DNA of 64,000 nt, taken from the NCBI RefSeq assembly GCF_001761365.1, contig NZ_CP017477.1, forward strand, positions 952,501 through 1,016,500. Direction: 5' to 3'. Below, in pieces: positions 1-8,696 of this stretch. The first letter of the stretch is position 1. Each line of letters opens with the position of its first letter. The notes below the pieces were generated by a model. The model had not been told where the DNA came from. It ran no database searches and saw only the letters and a program-made list of their open reading frames with translations. Source of the DNA: Polaribacter vadi (GTDB lineage: Bacteria > Bacteroidota > Bacteroidia > Flavobacteriales > Flavobacteriaceae). Both the position numbers and the translations under genes were made by a program.

Positions 1-1
1 A

Positions 2-229
2 GCTGCACTAGCTGTGATACTTTCTACGATTGGTGTTGTTATTTACATCGAATTTATAAACCCTGAGTTTTTAGAAGTTATGAATCAATCTTTTTTAATT
101 GGTGGTGATACTTCTTTATTTGAACTTGCTTTTACTTTGGTAATTGAAGGATTAGCTTCTTCTATTGTTAGTACTTTAATTGTAATGCAATTCTTTAAAA
201 ATCATAGTAAAGAAGATGTAAAATCGTAA
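2..229 (+). CDS. C-terminal fragment of an integral membrane protein (5' end outside window)
   Basis: The frame is open from base 2 to a TAA at 227-229, so this is the last 75 residues of a longer protein. The visible part has a hydrophobic helix (residues about 3-18), a short polar linker with an acidic stretch, and a second helix ending in a Lys-rich cytoplasmic-looking tail (FFKNHSKEDVKS). The small size of the helices and the GLASSIVS segment would suit the last helices of an ECF-type transporter S component or another small multi-helix permease, but I cannot assign a family from this much. An internal ATG at 14 is in frame and is unlikely to be the true start. A bidirectional terminator follows. 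Confidence 0.6.
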   Translation, partial: AALAVILSTIGVVIYIEFINPEFLEVMNQSFLIGGDTSLFELAFTLVIEGLASSIVSTLIVMQFFKNHSKEDVKS

Positions 230-249
230 AAATAATTTTTTAATATCAT

Positions 250-281
250 AAAAAAAAGCTCCTTAATTGGAGCTTTTTTTT
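250..281. terminator. Bidirectional Rho-independent terminator
   Basis: Perfect stem AAAAAAAGCTCC / GGAGCTTTTTTT with loop TTAATT, T-runs on both strands. It lies between the plus-strand fragment ending at 229 and the minus-strand OmpA gene ending at 302, so it can serve both convergent genes. Confidence 0.85.
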
Positions 282-301
282 ATGGTTATTAGTTTTATAA
301 T

Positions 302-1174
302 TTAATCCTTTGCAATGACACCTTCATCCGTTAAAAGAGAGAAGAATTTATCTAGATTTGGTAGAATAACAATTCGAGTTCTTCTATTTTTTGCTCTATT
401 TTTATTCGAACTATTTTCAACCAAAGGCATTGTAGAACCTCTACCTGCAGCAATTAATCTTTTGCCTTCTACTTGATACTTGTTCTCTAGAAGTCTAATA
501 ATTGAAGTGGCTCTTTTTACACTCAAATCCCAATTATCTTGCACAACTGCATTGTTTATAGTTCTAGAATCTGTGTGCCCTTCAATCATAACATCCATAC
601 TTGGTTCAGATTTTATCACTTTTGCTAATTTTTCTAATAAAGGATAAGCACTACTTTTTATGTTATAACTTGCAGTATTAAAAAGCAATTTATCAGAAAC
701 AGAAATCATTACCACAGTTTGATCAATGTTAATTTCAATATCATCAGAATTTTCTATATCTGAAGTGTCAATAGATTTTTTTAAATTGTAAGACACTGCA
801 ATATTTAATGAATCTTTTAACGTTTTAGCGTTTGCTAAAATAGCTGGATCTACTTTTGCCAATGTTTCCAGCATTTTTTCTTTTGTTCTTTTAGATATTA
901 CAGCTGCATTACCAACCATATCTAACTTTATTTCATTGTCTCTTTGTAAAGAAACATTATCACTTTTTAAAGAATTTATTTTATCATTATAAGAAACCAC
1001 ACGTTCCTCAATTTTTGCAAATTTAGCTTCTAAAGCTTCTTTCTCTAAAGTCGTTTTTTGAAGTGTTCCTATTGTATTTGTATGTCTTTCTTCTAATTCA
1101 ACATATTTCTTTTTTGAAACACATGAAGTTGTAATCATTGCTAAAACAGCAACTGGTATCATAAGTCTTTTCAT
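302..1174 (-). CDS. OmpA/MotB-family peptidoglycan-associated lipoprotein
   Basis: 290 residues. Residues 1-18 form a lipoprotein signal ending in the lipobox LAMITTSC (Cys18), so the protein should be membrane-anchored. Residues about 22-75 are a heptad-rich coiled coil (Lys/Glu rich). The C-terminal half (about 155-280) is an OmpA-like domain: the LLFNTASYNIKSSAYPLL start, the EGHTDSR motif that contributes to diaminopimelate binding, and NRRTRIVILPN at the end. It probably tethers the outer membrane to peptidoglycan. The gene stands alone; its neighbours valS and the left fragment are unrelated. Many flavobacterial genomes carry several paralogues of this type, so no specific name is given. 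Confidence 0.9.
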   Translation of the reverse strand: MKRLMIPVAVLAMITTSCVSKKKYVELEERHTNTIGTLQKTTLEKEALEAKFAKIEERVVSYNDKINSLKSDNVSLQRDNEIKLDMVGNAAVISKRTKEKMLETLAKVDPAILANAKTLKDSLNIAVSYNLKKSIDTSDIENSDDIEINIDQTVVMISVSDKLLFNTASYNIKSSAYPLLEKLAKVIKSEPSMDVMIEGHTDSRTINNAVVQDNWDLSVKRATSIIRLLENKYQVEGKRLIAAGRGSTMPLVENSSNKNRAKNRRTRIVILPNLDKFFSLLTDEGVIAKD

Positions 1175-1337
1175 AATTAATGTTTTATAGTTACTTCTAT
1201 AAACTAATAAAAAGGAGCTATATTCTTTAGAGTGCTTCGTTTTTTGATTTCTTTAACGTTATAAGTTAAAAAAACCATAAGATTGGATTCTTAAGGTTTT
1301 GTAAAATTTATACTTGAAAAAAAATGTTAGTTCAAAA

Positions 1338-3977
1338 TTATTTGAGCGAATTTAAACTTCCAATAATTGTTTGAATTTTAGCCAAGGTATCAGATTCTTT
1401 TTTACGTTCTAATTCCAAGACTTTTTCTGGAGCATTTGCTACAAAACGTTCGTTAGATAATTTCTTTTGAATCCCTACTAAAAAGCCTTCTGCTCTTTTT
1501 AATTCTCCTGATAATTTTTCTATTTCTGCTTCAACATCGATATTTTCTATGGAGATTGGCACAAAATATTCATTCGATTTTACTCTAAAAGAAGCACCTT
1601 CTACTTTTTCTGTAACTGTTGTTATAGTTGCTGTATTTGTCAGTTTTTGAATAACAGCATCAAATTCTTTTGGATTTTGTTCTGCATCAATTATAAACAA
1701 TTCAATAGCATCTTTAAACGCAATATTTTTATCTTTTCTAATCGTTCTAATTCCTGAAATTACATCCGAAGCAAAATCAAAATCTGCGATTATCTGTGCA
1801 TCAAAATCTTTTATTACAGGATATTTAGCAATAATTAAAGCTTCTTCTGGAGTTCTATCAGCAATAAATTGCCAAATTTCTTCCGTTAAAAATGGCATAA
1901 AAGGATGCAACACTTTTAAATTATTTTCTAAAACTTCAATAATAGCATCAAACGTAGTTTTATCAATTGGCTGTAAATATGCAGGTTTTACTATCTCTAA
2001 TAACCAAGAAGAAAAATCATCATTTATTAATTTATAAATTGCCATTAAAGCATCCGATAATCTGTATTTTGAAAAATGATCTTCTATTTCTGCTAATGCT
2101 TTTTGAAATTTTGCTTCATACCATTCTAAACCAATTTTTGCAGTTTCTGGTTGAGGCAAACTTGCATCAACTTCCCAACCTTTTATCAATCTAAAAGCGT
2201 TCCAAATTTTGTTTGCAAATCCTTTTCCTTGCTGACATAAATCTTCATCAAACAGAATATCGTTTCCTGCTGGAGCACTTAATAATAGTCCAACTCGAAT
2301 ACCATCTGCTCCATAATCGTCTATCAATTTTAAAGCATCAGGAGAATTCCCTAAAGATTTAGACATTTTTCGTCTCTGCTTATCTCTAACCAAACCAGTT
2401 AAATAAACATTTTCGAAAGGTTTTGCATCTTTATATTCATACCCAGCAACAATCATTCTTGCCACCCAGAAAAATAAAATATCTGGTCCTGTTACTAAAT
2501 CGTTTGTTGGGTAATAGTATTTAATTTCTTCATTTTCTGGATTTCTAATTCCATCAAAAACCGACATTGGCCATAACCAAGAAGAAAACCAAGTGTCTAA
2601 AGCATCCTCATCTTGACGCAAATTTTTAGTTGTTAATTCATCGTTTTTAGTTCTCTCTTTTGCAAGAACTAATGCATCTTCGATGTTTTCTGCAACTACA
2701 AAATCTTCTTTTCCATCTCCATAGAAATATGCAGGAATTTGTTGTCCCCACCAAAGTTGACGAGAAATATTCCAATCACGCACATTTTCCATCCAATGTC
2801 TGTAGGTATTCTCGAACTTTTTTGGATATAAATTAACTTCAGCATTTTCTCCTAAAACAGCATCAATAGCAGGTTTTGCTAACTCTTCCATTTTTAAAAA
2901 CCATTGATCAGATAATCTTGGTTCTATAACTGCTTTTGTTCTTTCTGATGTACCAACTTTATTGGTATGTACTTCAGTTTTTACTAAAATCCCTTTTTCT
3001 TCTAATTCTTTAGCGATTTCTTTTCTTACAACAAACCTATCTTTTCCTTGATAATGTAAACCGAAAGAGTTCAAAGTAGCATCATCATTAAAAATATCGA
3101 TAACCTCTAAATTGTGTTTATCACCTAAATTTTTATCATTTTCATCATGAGCAGGTGTTACTTTTAAGCAACCAGTTCCAAACTCCAAATCCACATATTC
3201 ATCTTCAATTATTGGAATAATTCTTCCAGATAAAGGCACAATTGCTCTCTTCCCTTTTAAATGTGTAAAACGTTCATCATTTGGGTTGATACAAATTGCA
3301 GTATCTCCAAAAATGGTTTCTGGACGTGTTGTAGCAATCGTTAAAGTATCTTCTGAATCTTCAATTTTATATTGTAAATAATACAAGTTTCCTTGTCTTT
3401 CTTCATGAATTACTTCTTCATCAGAAAGTGTGGTTTTAGCTTCAGGATCCCAATTTACCATTCTGTAACCTCTGTAAATTAAACCTTTGTTGTATAAATC
3501 AACAAAAACTTTAATTACAGATTCAGACATTTCTGCATCCATGGTAAATTTGGTTCTTTCCCAATCGCAAGAAGCACCTAACTTTTTTAATTGTTCAAGA
3601 ATTTTTCCTCCATATTCATCTTTCCAATCAAAAGCGTGTTGTAAAAATTCTGCACGCGTTAAATCACTTTTAGAAATTCCTTGCTCTTTTAATTTTGCTA
3701 CAACTTTTGCTTCTGTTGCAATAGATGCGTGATCTGTTCCTGGAACCCAACAAGCGTTTTTGCCCAATAATCTTGCTCTACGAATTAACACATCTTGAAT
3801 TGTATTGTTCAACATGTGGCCCATGTGCAAAACACCTGTTACGTTTGGAGGTGGAATTACAATTGTATAAGATTCTTTGGTGTGATCTACTTCCGAATGA
3901 AAATAGTTATTTTTAAGCCAATAAGCATACCACTTATCTTCTACCTTACTTGCATCATATTTAGATGGAATTGCCAT
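1338..3977 (-). CDS. valS: Valine-tRNA ligase
   Basis: 879 residues, the usual length for ValRS. It charges tRNA-Val in the cytoplasm. The class I HIGH motif appears as HMGH at residues 51-54 within [16 protein letters not shown], and the second signature as KMSKSLGN near residue 540. The editing domain lies between ([16 protein letters not shown], about 215-230). The last 65 residues are the ValRS C-terminal coiled-coil arm that binds tRNA. The start ATG at 3977 is supported by AIPSKYD, a common flavobacterial N-terminus, and by a TATTTTTG box 30 bases upstream. Divergent from the DUF1573 gene at 4298. Confidence 0.98.
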   Translation of the reverse strand: MAIPSKYDASKVEDKWYAYWLKNNYFHSEVDHTKESYTIVIPPPNVTGVLHMGHMLNNTIQDVLIRRARLLGKNACWVPGTDHASIATEAKVVAKLKEQGISKSDLTRAEFLQHAFDWKDEYGGKILEQLKKLGASCDWERTKFTMDAEMSESVIKVFVDLYNKGLIYRGYRMVNWDPEAKTTLSDEEVIHEERQGNLYYLQYKIEDSEDTLTIATTRPETIFGDTAICINPNDERFTHLKGKRAIVPLSGRIIPIIEDEYVDLEFGTGCLKVTPAHDENDKNLGDKHNLEVIDIFNDDATLNSFGLHYQGKDRFVVRKEIAKELEEKGILVKTEVHTNKVGTSERTKAVIEPRLSDQWFLKMEELAKPAIDAVLGENAEVNLYPKKFENTYRHWMENVRDWNISRQLWWGQQIPAYFYGDGKEDFVVAENIEDALVLAKERTKNDELTTKNLRQDEDALDTWFSSWLWPMSVFDGIRNPENEEIKYYYPTNDLVTGPDILFFWVARMIVAGYEYKDAKPFENVYLTGLVRDKQRRKMSKSLGNSPDALKLIDDYGADGIRVGLLLSAPAGNDILFDEDLCQQGKGFANKIWNAFRLIKGWEVDASLPQPETAKIGLEWYEAKFQKALAEIEDHFSKYRLSDALMAIYKLINDDFSSWLLEIVKPAYLQPIDKTTFDAIIEVLENNLKVLHPFMPFLTEEIWQFIADRTPEEALIIAKYPVIKDFDAQIIADFDFASDVISGIRTIRKDKNIAFKDAIELFIIDAEQNPKEFDAVIQKLTNTATITTVTEKVEGASFRVKSNEYFVPISIENIDVEAEIEKLSGELKRAEGFLVGIQKKLSNERFVANAPEKVLELERKKESDTLAKIQTIIGSLNSLK

Positions 3978-4006
3978 ACTTTGGAATAATTTTTGAATAT
4001 AGTTCG

Positions 4007-4014
4007 CAAAAATA
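4007..4014 (-). promoter_or_regulatory. -7 promoter box upstream of valS
   Basis: TATTTTTG on the minus strand matches the Bacteroidota -7 consensus TAnnTTTG. It would give a leader of about 25 bases before the valS ATG at 3977. No convincing -33 TTTG element was seen. Confidence 0.55.
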
Positions 4015-4082
4015 CAATTCTCTTTTTTGTAGAGGAAATGTGAGGTTGATTATTTTAGGGAAGAATTATACTTTAATTTTAA

Positions 4083-4212
4083 GCCACGAATTCACGAATA
4101 AAGAAGCTCAAAAAATAAAAGATTAATTTCACGAATAAAACCGAAAGTTTTATTAGAAAAAAAATGGTGAATTATTTAATAATTCTTGCACAAAAATCCG
4201 TGAATTTGTAGC
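4083..4212. repeat. Intergenic palindromic element (imperfect terminal inverted repeats)
   Basis: The valS/DUF1573 gap (3978-4297) holds a 17-base sequence GCCACGAATTCACGAAT at 4083-4099 whose inverted copy, ATCCGTGAATTTGTAGC at 4196-4212, matches at 14 of 17 positions. About 96 AT-rich bases lie between, with a further internal TTCACGAAT at 4128. It contains no ORF and resembles a small miniature-transposon or REP-like repeat. Similar CACGAATTCACGAA-type sequences are, from memory, common between flavobacterial genes. Confidence 0.5.
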
Positions 4213-4285
4213 AAATTTTAAAGTGATAAACACACAAAATAAAAGTATGATTTTGACCTGTTTATTATTTATCATTTTAAAATCG

Positions 4286-4293
4286 TAAATTTG
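4286..4293 (+). promoter_or_regulatory. -7 promoter box abutting the start codon (leaderless candidate)
   Basis: TAAATTTG followed by TAGT and then the ATG at 4298. The four-base gap places the expected first transcribed base at or beside the A of ATG, leaving no room for a 5' UTR. One of four genes in the window with this exact geometry. Confidence 0.6.
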
Positions 4294-4297
4294 TAGT

Positions 4298-4660
4298 ATG
4301 AAAAAAGTATTTCTTTTTGTTTTAGCGTTGCTATTTTCAATGGCGATTTCTGCTCAGGAATTCAAGTTTGAAAAAGAAACCATTAATTACGGAAAAATCA
4401 AGAAAAATGCAGATGGCAAACGTATTTTTAAATTTACAAATATTGGAGATGCACCCATCATTATAAAAGAAATTAAAACTTCTTGCGATTGTACTGTACC
4501 AGAAAAACCGAAAAAACCAATTATGCCAGGAGAAGAAGCAACGATTACTGTTTCTTATGATACTGCAACTGTTGGTGGCTTTTCTAAAGAAATTATTATT
4601 TTTTCGAATGCAAAAACATCACCCAAAAAAATTAAAATTAAAGGTTTTATAATTGATTAA
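4298..4660 (+). CDS. Exported DUF1573-domain protein, copy 1
   Basis: 120 residues: a Sec signal peptide (residues 1-19, ending SMAISAQ) and a single DUF1573 immunoglobulin-like domain. The family pattern is complete: FKFTNIGDAPIIIKEI, then TSCDCT with its paired cysteines, then PIMPGEEATITVSYDT and a closing KIKIKGF. DUF1573 proteins are abundant periplasmic or surface proteins in Bacteroidota and their function is unknown. The next gene is a close paralogue only a base or two away, so the two are surely co-transcribed. Expression probably starts at the adjacent TAAATTTG box. Confidence 0.9.
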   Translation: MKKVFLFVLALLFSMAISAQEFKFEKETINYGKIKKNADGKRIFKFTNIGDAPIIIKEIKTSCDCTVPEKPKKPIMPGEEATITVSYDTATVGGFSKEIIIFSNAKTSPKKIKIKGFIID

Positions 4661-4661
4661 T

Positions 4662-5075
4662 ATGAAAACGATACTTACATTATTTTTTATAGGAATTTTG
4701 AGTTTAACTACAAATGCTCAAGAATTTAAGTTTGATGCAGAAACTATTGATTATGGTAAAATTGATAAAGGAGCTGATGGTGTTAGAACTTTTACATTTA
4801 CTAATATTGGAGATCAACCCTTAATTATAAAAGATATAAAATCTTCTTGTGGTTGTACTATTCCAGAAAAGCCAAAAAAACCAATTTTACCAAACGAAAA
4901 AGGAACTATAAAAGTTTCTTACAATACGAATATTATTGGGGGTTTTTCTAAATCCATCACCATTTTATCGAACGTAAAAAAAGAAAGAACAGTTATTAAA
5001 ATTAAAGGTTTTGTGTATGATGGAGTTACTTTAGAAAAAGAAAAAAGTATGCTTTCCAATGAAAATTTATTTTAA
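4662..5075 (+). CDS. Exported DUF1573-domain protein, copy 2
   Basis: 137 residues from the ATG at 4662. A TTG at 4653 is in frame but lies inside the previous gene and would spoil the signal-peptide N-terminus (MKTILTLFFIGILSLTTNAQ). It matches the preceding protein almost residue for residue (FTNIGDQPLIIKDIKSSCGCT, GGFSKSITILSN, IKIKGF), with a 20-residue acidic/Lys tail added. This is a tandem gene duplication. The final TAA overlaps the end of the convergent minus-strand gene by four bases. Confidence 0.9.
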   Translation: MKTILTLFFIGILSLTTNAQEFKFDAETIDYGKIDKGADGVRTFTFTNIGDQPLIIKDIKSSCGCTIPEKPKKPILPNEKGTIKVSYNTNIIGGFSKSITILSNVKKERTVIKIKGFVYDGVTLEKEKSMLSNENLF

Positions 5076-6451
5076 ATTTTAGCTTCTAAGCGAAATTGGA
5101 ATTTCATTTTTACACCTTTTCTTTCAATTACCATTTTAATTTTTCTACCTTTTTTTTCTTTAAATTTACTTACAATTTGCCCAAGAGTTAAATCATAAGA
5201 ATCTCTTCCATTTATTTTGATAATAACATCATCTTTTAACAAACCTGCTTTATCTGCTGGAGATCCTTGTACAACCATTTTAATTTTATATGTTGGTTTA
5301 AATTTGTACGAAAAGCTGGTAATAAAACTAATTGAATTATTCTGATTTCCTGTATTTAACTTTTGGTTATAACCTCCCGTTAATTTTTGTGAGTTTTCTT
5401 CTTTTACTAATTGCTTTCCATAATAAACAATATCTAAACCACTCATATTATAATTAAACTCCTTTTTTAAAGAGCTATTTTTTTTAAGCATCATTTGTCT
5501 GTTAGAATAATCGAACCAAACAACAAATCTATTTAAAATACTGGCACCAATACTTCCATTTCTTTCTTTATATTTTCGAGCATTATACGTAGAAACAGCA
5601 TCTAAAAATGATACTGTCGGTTTTTCTAACTCAAAAGATTTCAGCTTTATTTTAGGAATTCTACTCCTGTTTCCATGAATGGGACCACTTAAACCTTCTC
5701 CTAAAACATCAGGAAAAAAACGATTTGGTGTTTGTATAATATCTTTTGTATCTTCAAAAAGCCAAATAGCATCAGTACCTCCAGAATCTACTAAAAGTTT
5801 TACATCGGTTAAAGAATTTCCAACAGTATCTAACTGAACTTGTGCATCTATGTAGGGTTTTCTTCTGTAAAAGGATAAAGGAAAAATCTCACATTTTCGG
5901 CATTTTTTTAACCTATATTTTTCTGGTTTATAAAAAACTATTTTTTTATTCTTATAATTAATTTTAACCACAAAATTCTTCAGTAAATTATACCCAACAA
6001 TACCATGAATAGTAATGCCCATTTTTGCTGATAAATCGAAAAAATCCTCTACAATAACATATAAAGTTTCATTGGAACTTGTTAAACCTTTTATGTTTAT
6101 TTTATTATTTTTTGACAATAAAGCTTCTACAGATTTTCCATTTCCTAAACCTTGTAGATTTACTTTTTCAACATTATTTAAACCAATACTATCATTTTTA
6201 GAAATATTAAATAGAATGGTTTTATTGACACCAGAATCTAAAATAAAAGATAATGTTCTTCCATTTATTTCTAAAGGAATTACAATTAAATTATTAATTA
6301 ATTTAAAACTAACACGTTCTTTTAATGTTGTTTTATCTAAAAAAGAAAACCCATCTTGAGAGTTATTTTCTAGAGAAAAACTAAGCAAAAGAAATAAAAA
6401 AATTAGCTGTTTTTTTTTCACAAAAAAAAGGATTTTGGGAATAAATATCAA
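5072..6451 (-). CDS. Retropepsin-like aspartic protease with C-terminal PDZ domain
   Basis: 459 residues. A signal peptide or N-terminal anchor is visible (KKKQLIFLFLLLSFSLENNSQ, about residues 13-33). Two clan AA half-domains follow, each with an Asp-Ser-Gly active-site turn: FILDSGVNKT near residue 70 and LLVDSGGTDA near residue 222. The C-terminus is a PDZ domain (VVQGSPADKAGLLKDDVI, about 393-445). This architecture (aspartyl protease plus PDZ) is common in exported Bacteroidota proteins; its substrates are unknown. The start is uncertain because the N-terminus before the hydrophobic stretch is long. Expression direction is opposite to the DUF1573 pair. Confidence 0.85.
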   Translation of the reverse strand: MIFIPKILFFVKKKQLIFLFLLLSFSLENNSQDGFSFLDKTTLKERVSFKLINNLIVIPLEINGRTLSFILDSGVNKTILFNISKNDSIGLNNVEKVNLQGLGNGKSVEALLSKNNKINIKGLTSSNETLYVIVEDFFDLSAKMGITIHGIVGYNLLKNFVVKINYKNKKIVFYKPEKYRLKKCRKCEIFPLSFYRRKPYIDAQVQLDTVGNSLTDVKLLVDSGGTDAIWLFEDTKDIIQTPNRFFPDVLGEGLSGPIHGNRSRIPKIKLKSFELEKPTVSFLDAVSTYNARKYKERNGSIGASILNRFVVWFDYSNRQMMLKKNSSLKKEFNYNMSGLDIVYYGKQLVKEENSQKLTGGYNQKLNTGNQNNSISFITSFSYKFKPTYKIKMVVQGSPADKAGLLKDDVIIKINGRDSYDLTLGQIVSKFKEKKGRKIKMVIERKGVKMKFQFRLEAKI

Positions 6452-6578
6452 GATACAAATTAAGTTTTACTTCTAAACATTTCTGGTAAACTTTTAGATT
6501 ATTAAAGATTCCGAAATAAAAACACCTATTTAAAATATATTTCGGAAATTTGCATCTAAATTTTAAAAAAACAATAGT

Positions 6579-7769
6579 ATGCCAACAATATCTAAGAAAG
6601 GGAATCAAATGCCAGAATCGCCAATAAGAAAATTGGTGCCTTATGCAGAAGATGCGAAAAAAAGAGGCGTTAAAGTATACCATTTAAATATAGGTCAACC
6701 AGATATTAAAACACCACAAGTTGCTTTAGATGCTGTTAAAAACAACAATATCGAAACGTTGTCTTATGCACGTTCTGAAGGTTCTGAAGAGTATAGAGTA
6801 AAACTTTCTAAATACTATAAAAACAACAATATTAATGTAACTGAAGATAATATTATTGTAACTACAGGTGGTTCTGAAGCGTTGTTTTTTACCATGGGAA
6901 GTATTGCAGATGCAGATGATGAAATAATAATTCCTGAGCCTTTTTATGCAAATTATAATGGTTTTGCTACTGCTTCTGGAGTTACAGTTGTTCCTGTAAT
7001 TTCTAATATTGATGATAATTTTGCACTTCCTAAAATTGAGGATTTTGAGAAGTTAATCACAAAAAAAACAAAGGCAATTTTAATCTGTAATCCAGGAAAC
7101 CCAACAGGATATTTATATTCGAAAGAAGAAATTCAAAAATTAAAAGAAATTGTTTTAAAGCACGATTTATTTTTAATTGCTGATGAAGTATATAGAGAAT
7201 TCGCTTACGATGGTTTAGAGCATACTTCTGTACTTTCTTTAGAAGGTTTAGAGCAAAATGCAATTATTGTAGATTCAGTTTCTAAACGTTACAGCATGTG
7301 TGGAGCAAGAATTGGTTGTATTGTTTCTAAAAATAAAGATTTTATAAAAACGGCTGTTAAATTTGCGCAAGCAAGATTAAGCCCACCAACCTATGCTTTA
7401 ATTGCAAGTGAAGCTGCTTTAGAAACGCCACAAAGTTATTTTGATGATGTAAAAGCAGAATATGTAGAAAGAAGAAACACTTTAATTGCTGAATTAGAAA
7501 AAATTGAAGGCGTAAAAGTTGCCAAGCCAAAAGGTGCTTTTTATTGTGTTGCTCAATTACCTGTAAAAGATACGGATGCTTTTGCACAATGGTTGTTAGA
7601 AGATTTTAATATGAATAACGAAACTGTCATGGTTGCTCCAGCAAGTGGATTTTACTCAACTCCAGGTGAAGGAAAAAACCAAATTAGAATGGCATACGTT
7701 TTAAACAAAAAGGATTTGATTAAGTCTGTAGAGATTTTAAAAGAAGCTTTAAAGGTTTATAAAGAGTAA
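6579..7769 (+). CDS. PLP-dependent class I aminotransferase (aspartate aminotransferase-like)
   Basis: 396 residues, the normal length for AspC-type fold I aminotransferases. Key motifs are YHLNIGQPDIKTP near the N-terminus, NPGNPTGYLYS (substrate carboxylate region), ADEVYREFAYDG (cofactor aspartate) and DSVSKRYSMCGARIG with the Schiff-base lysine at about residue 236. The likely role is transamination between glutamate/2-oxoglutarate and an amino acid, but substrate preference cannot be read from the sequence. ATG 6579 is used; an in-frame ATG at 6609 (MPESPIRKL) is possible. The upstream box GAAATTTG is one base off the -7 consensus. Confidence 0.9.
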   Translation: MPTISKKGNQMPESPIRKLVPYAEDAKKRGVKVYHLNIGQPDIKTPQVALDAVKNNNIETLSYARSEGSEEYRVKLSKYYKNNNINVTEDNIIVTTGGSEALFFTMGSIADADDEIIIPEPFYANYNGFATASGVTVVPVISNIDDNFALPKIEDFEKLITKKTKAILICNPGNPTGYLYSKEEIQKLKEIVLKHDLFLIADEVYREFAYDGLEHTSVLSLEGLEQNAIIVDSVSKRYSMCGARIGCIVSKNKDFIKTAVKFAQARLSPPTYALIASEAALETPQSYFDDVKAEYVERRNTLIAELEKIEGVKVAKPKGAFYCVAQLPVKDTDAFAQWLLEDFNMNNETVMVAPASGFYSTPGEGKNQIRMAYVLNKKDLIKSVEILKEALKVYKE

Positions 7770-7802
7770 TTTTATAAATAATTATTGTTTAAGAAAAATA
7801 AC

Positions 7803-7867
7803 ATATCCCGTAATTTTTACGGGATATTGTTTTTAAAAGTTACTATATTACGAATTGGGCATAATTT
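7803..7867 (+). repeat. Cassette left-flank repeat, copy A
   Basis: This 65-base stretch aligns without gaps to 39473-39537 with about 48 identical positions. It begins with an 11-bp perfect hairpin (ATATCCCGTAA / TTACGGGATAT), continues through the shared AAAAGTTACT and TAT segments, and runs into the core TTGGGC. In both copies a single accessory gene starts 19-29 bases after the core. It looks like a shared insertion site or shared cassette edge rather than two unrelated promoters. Confidence 0.6.
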
Positions 7868-8560
7868 GAATGAATGAAAAAAATACTGATAATTTTATTA
7901 ATCGGAATTTCTAATACAGGATTTTCACAAACAATGACAGAAATTGATTCTGTTTCTTATGTAATGTGTGATTATCTAAAAAATTTGAAAATTGAGAATG
8001 ATACCCTAAAAATAAACTCGTTATATGAAAAGCAACTTTATCCATACCTTGGAAAAATTGAGCAATCAAAAACTCAAAAAGTTGGACAACAAATTTATTA
8101 TAGACTTCAAAGAAATTGTGTGGAATTTCGGAATTTATTAGACAGATTAGAACCGCCAAAAGAAACAATTACGAGAATAACAGAAAAACCAAAACCTGAA
8201 ATTTCTATAAAGCAACTCAAGGAATTTAAAAACCAAAGAGAATTTCATTATTTCGAAGTTGCTGGTGATACAACAAAAGTAATAATGGAAAAAGGAAACT
8301 GGACAGACTCATTTTCTGATAAGACATTTTCTAAACTGACTTATAATTGGATTAACTAAACAGAATTTGAATTAGTCTTTATAGAAAGTAATAATGAAAC
8401 AAGGTCAAATTATAGTGTAAAGGGAGATAAATATATTTATCAGGTTTTATCAAAAGAAGATGGATTTTATCTAATGACAGTAAATATTCCTGGGCAAGTA
8501 ACTTTTGAGAAATTTAAAATGTATTTCAAGTAAAAAACTGCGCACAATATCCATATATAA
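7855..8560 (+). mobile_element. Candidate single-gene cassette with integron-like edges (decayed)
   Basis: The left core is ATTGGGC (7854-7860). Directly after the gene's final stop is GCACAAT (8542-8548), which matches the reverse complement of the left core (GCCCAAT) at 6 of 7 positions. The bases after the stop (AAAACTGCGCACAA, then TATATAA) align with those after the cassette gene ending at 40861. No 3' half of a foldable site is recognisable before murB, so the right edge is approximate and the element is probably degraded. Confidence 0.4.
7874..8533 (+). pseudogene. Exported protein of unknown function, interrupted by one in-frame stop
   Basis: Translation from ATG 7874 gives a signal peptide (MKKILIILLIGISNTGFSQ) and about 140 further residues, then TAA at 8357-8359. 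The same frame continues without another stop for 57 codons to TAA at 8531-8533, and this extension is clearly protein-like (TEFELVFIES, YIYQVLSKEDGFYLMTV, FEKFKMYFK). The full product would be about 219 residues plus the stop codon position. One base change (for example AAA or GAA to TAA) explains the break; a sequencing error is the alternative. Residues before the stop (KTFSKLTYNWIN) and after it read as one beta-rich domain. No family recognised. The gene sits inside a candidate cassette. Confidence 0.75.
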
Positions 8561-8677
8561 AAAATTGATTAGCCATATTAGCTTATTATTATTCTAATTG
8601 ATTTGCACTTTAATAAGTCTCTTTAGTTTCACTAAAAAATAAAAATCAAGCCCATAAAAAATGAAAAGGTGTATTTT

Positions 8678-8685
8678 TACCTTTC
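8678..8685 (+). promoter_or_regulatory. -7-like box that sets the murB start
   Basis: TACCTTTC differs from TAnnTTTG at the last base. It lies 11 bases before the ATG at 8697, so transcription would begin downstream of the alternative ATG at 8661 and rule that start out. Confidence 0.45.
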
Positions 8686-8696
8686 AATCATCTCAA

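Noticed and set aside
8661..8696. ATG at 8661 as the murB start
   Set aside because: It adds 12 residues that do not belong to MurB, and a -7-like box lies inside the extension.
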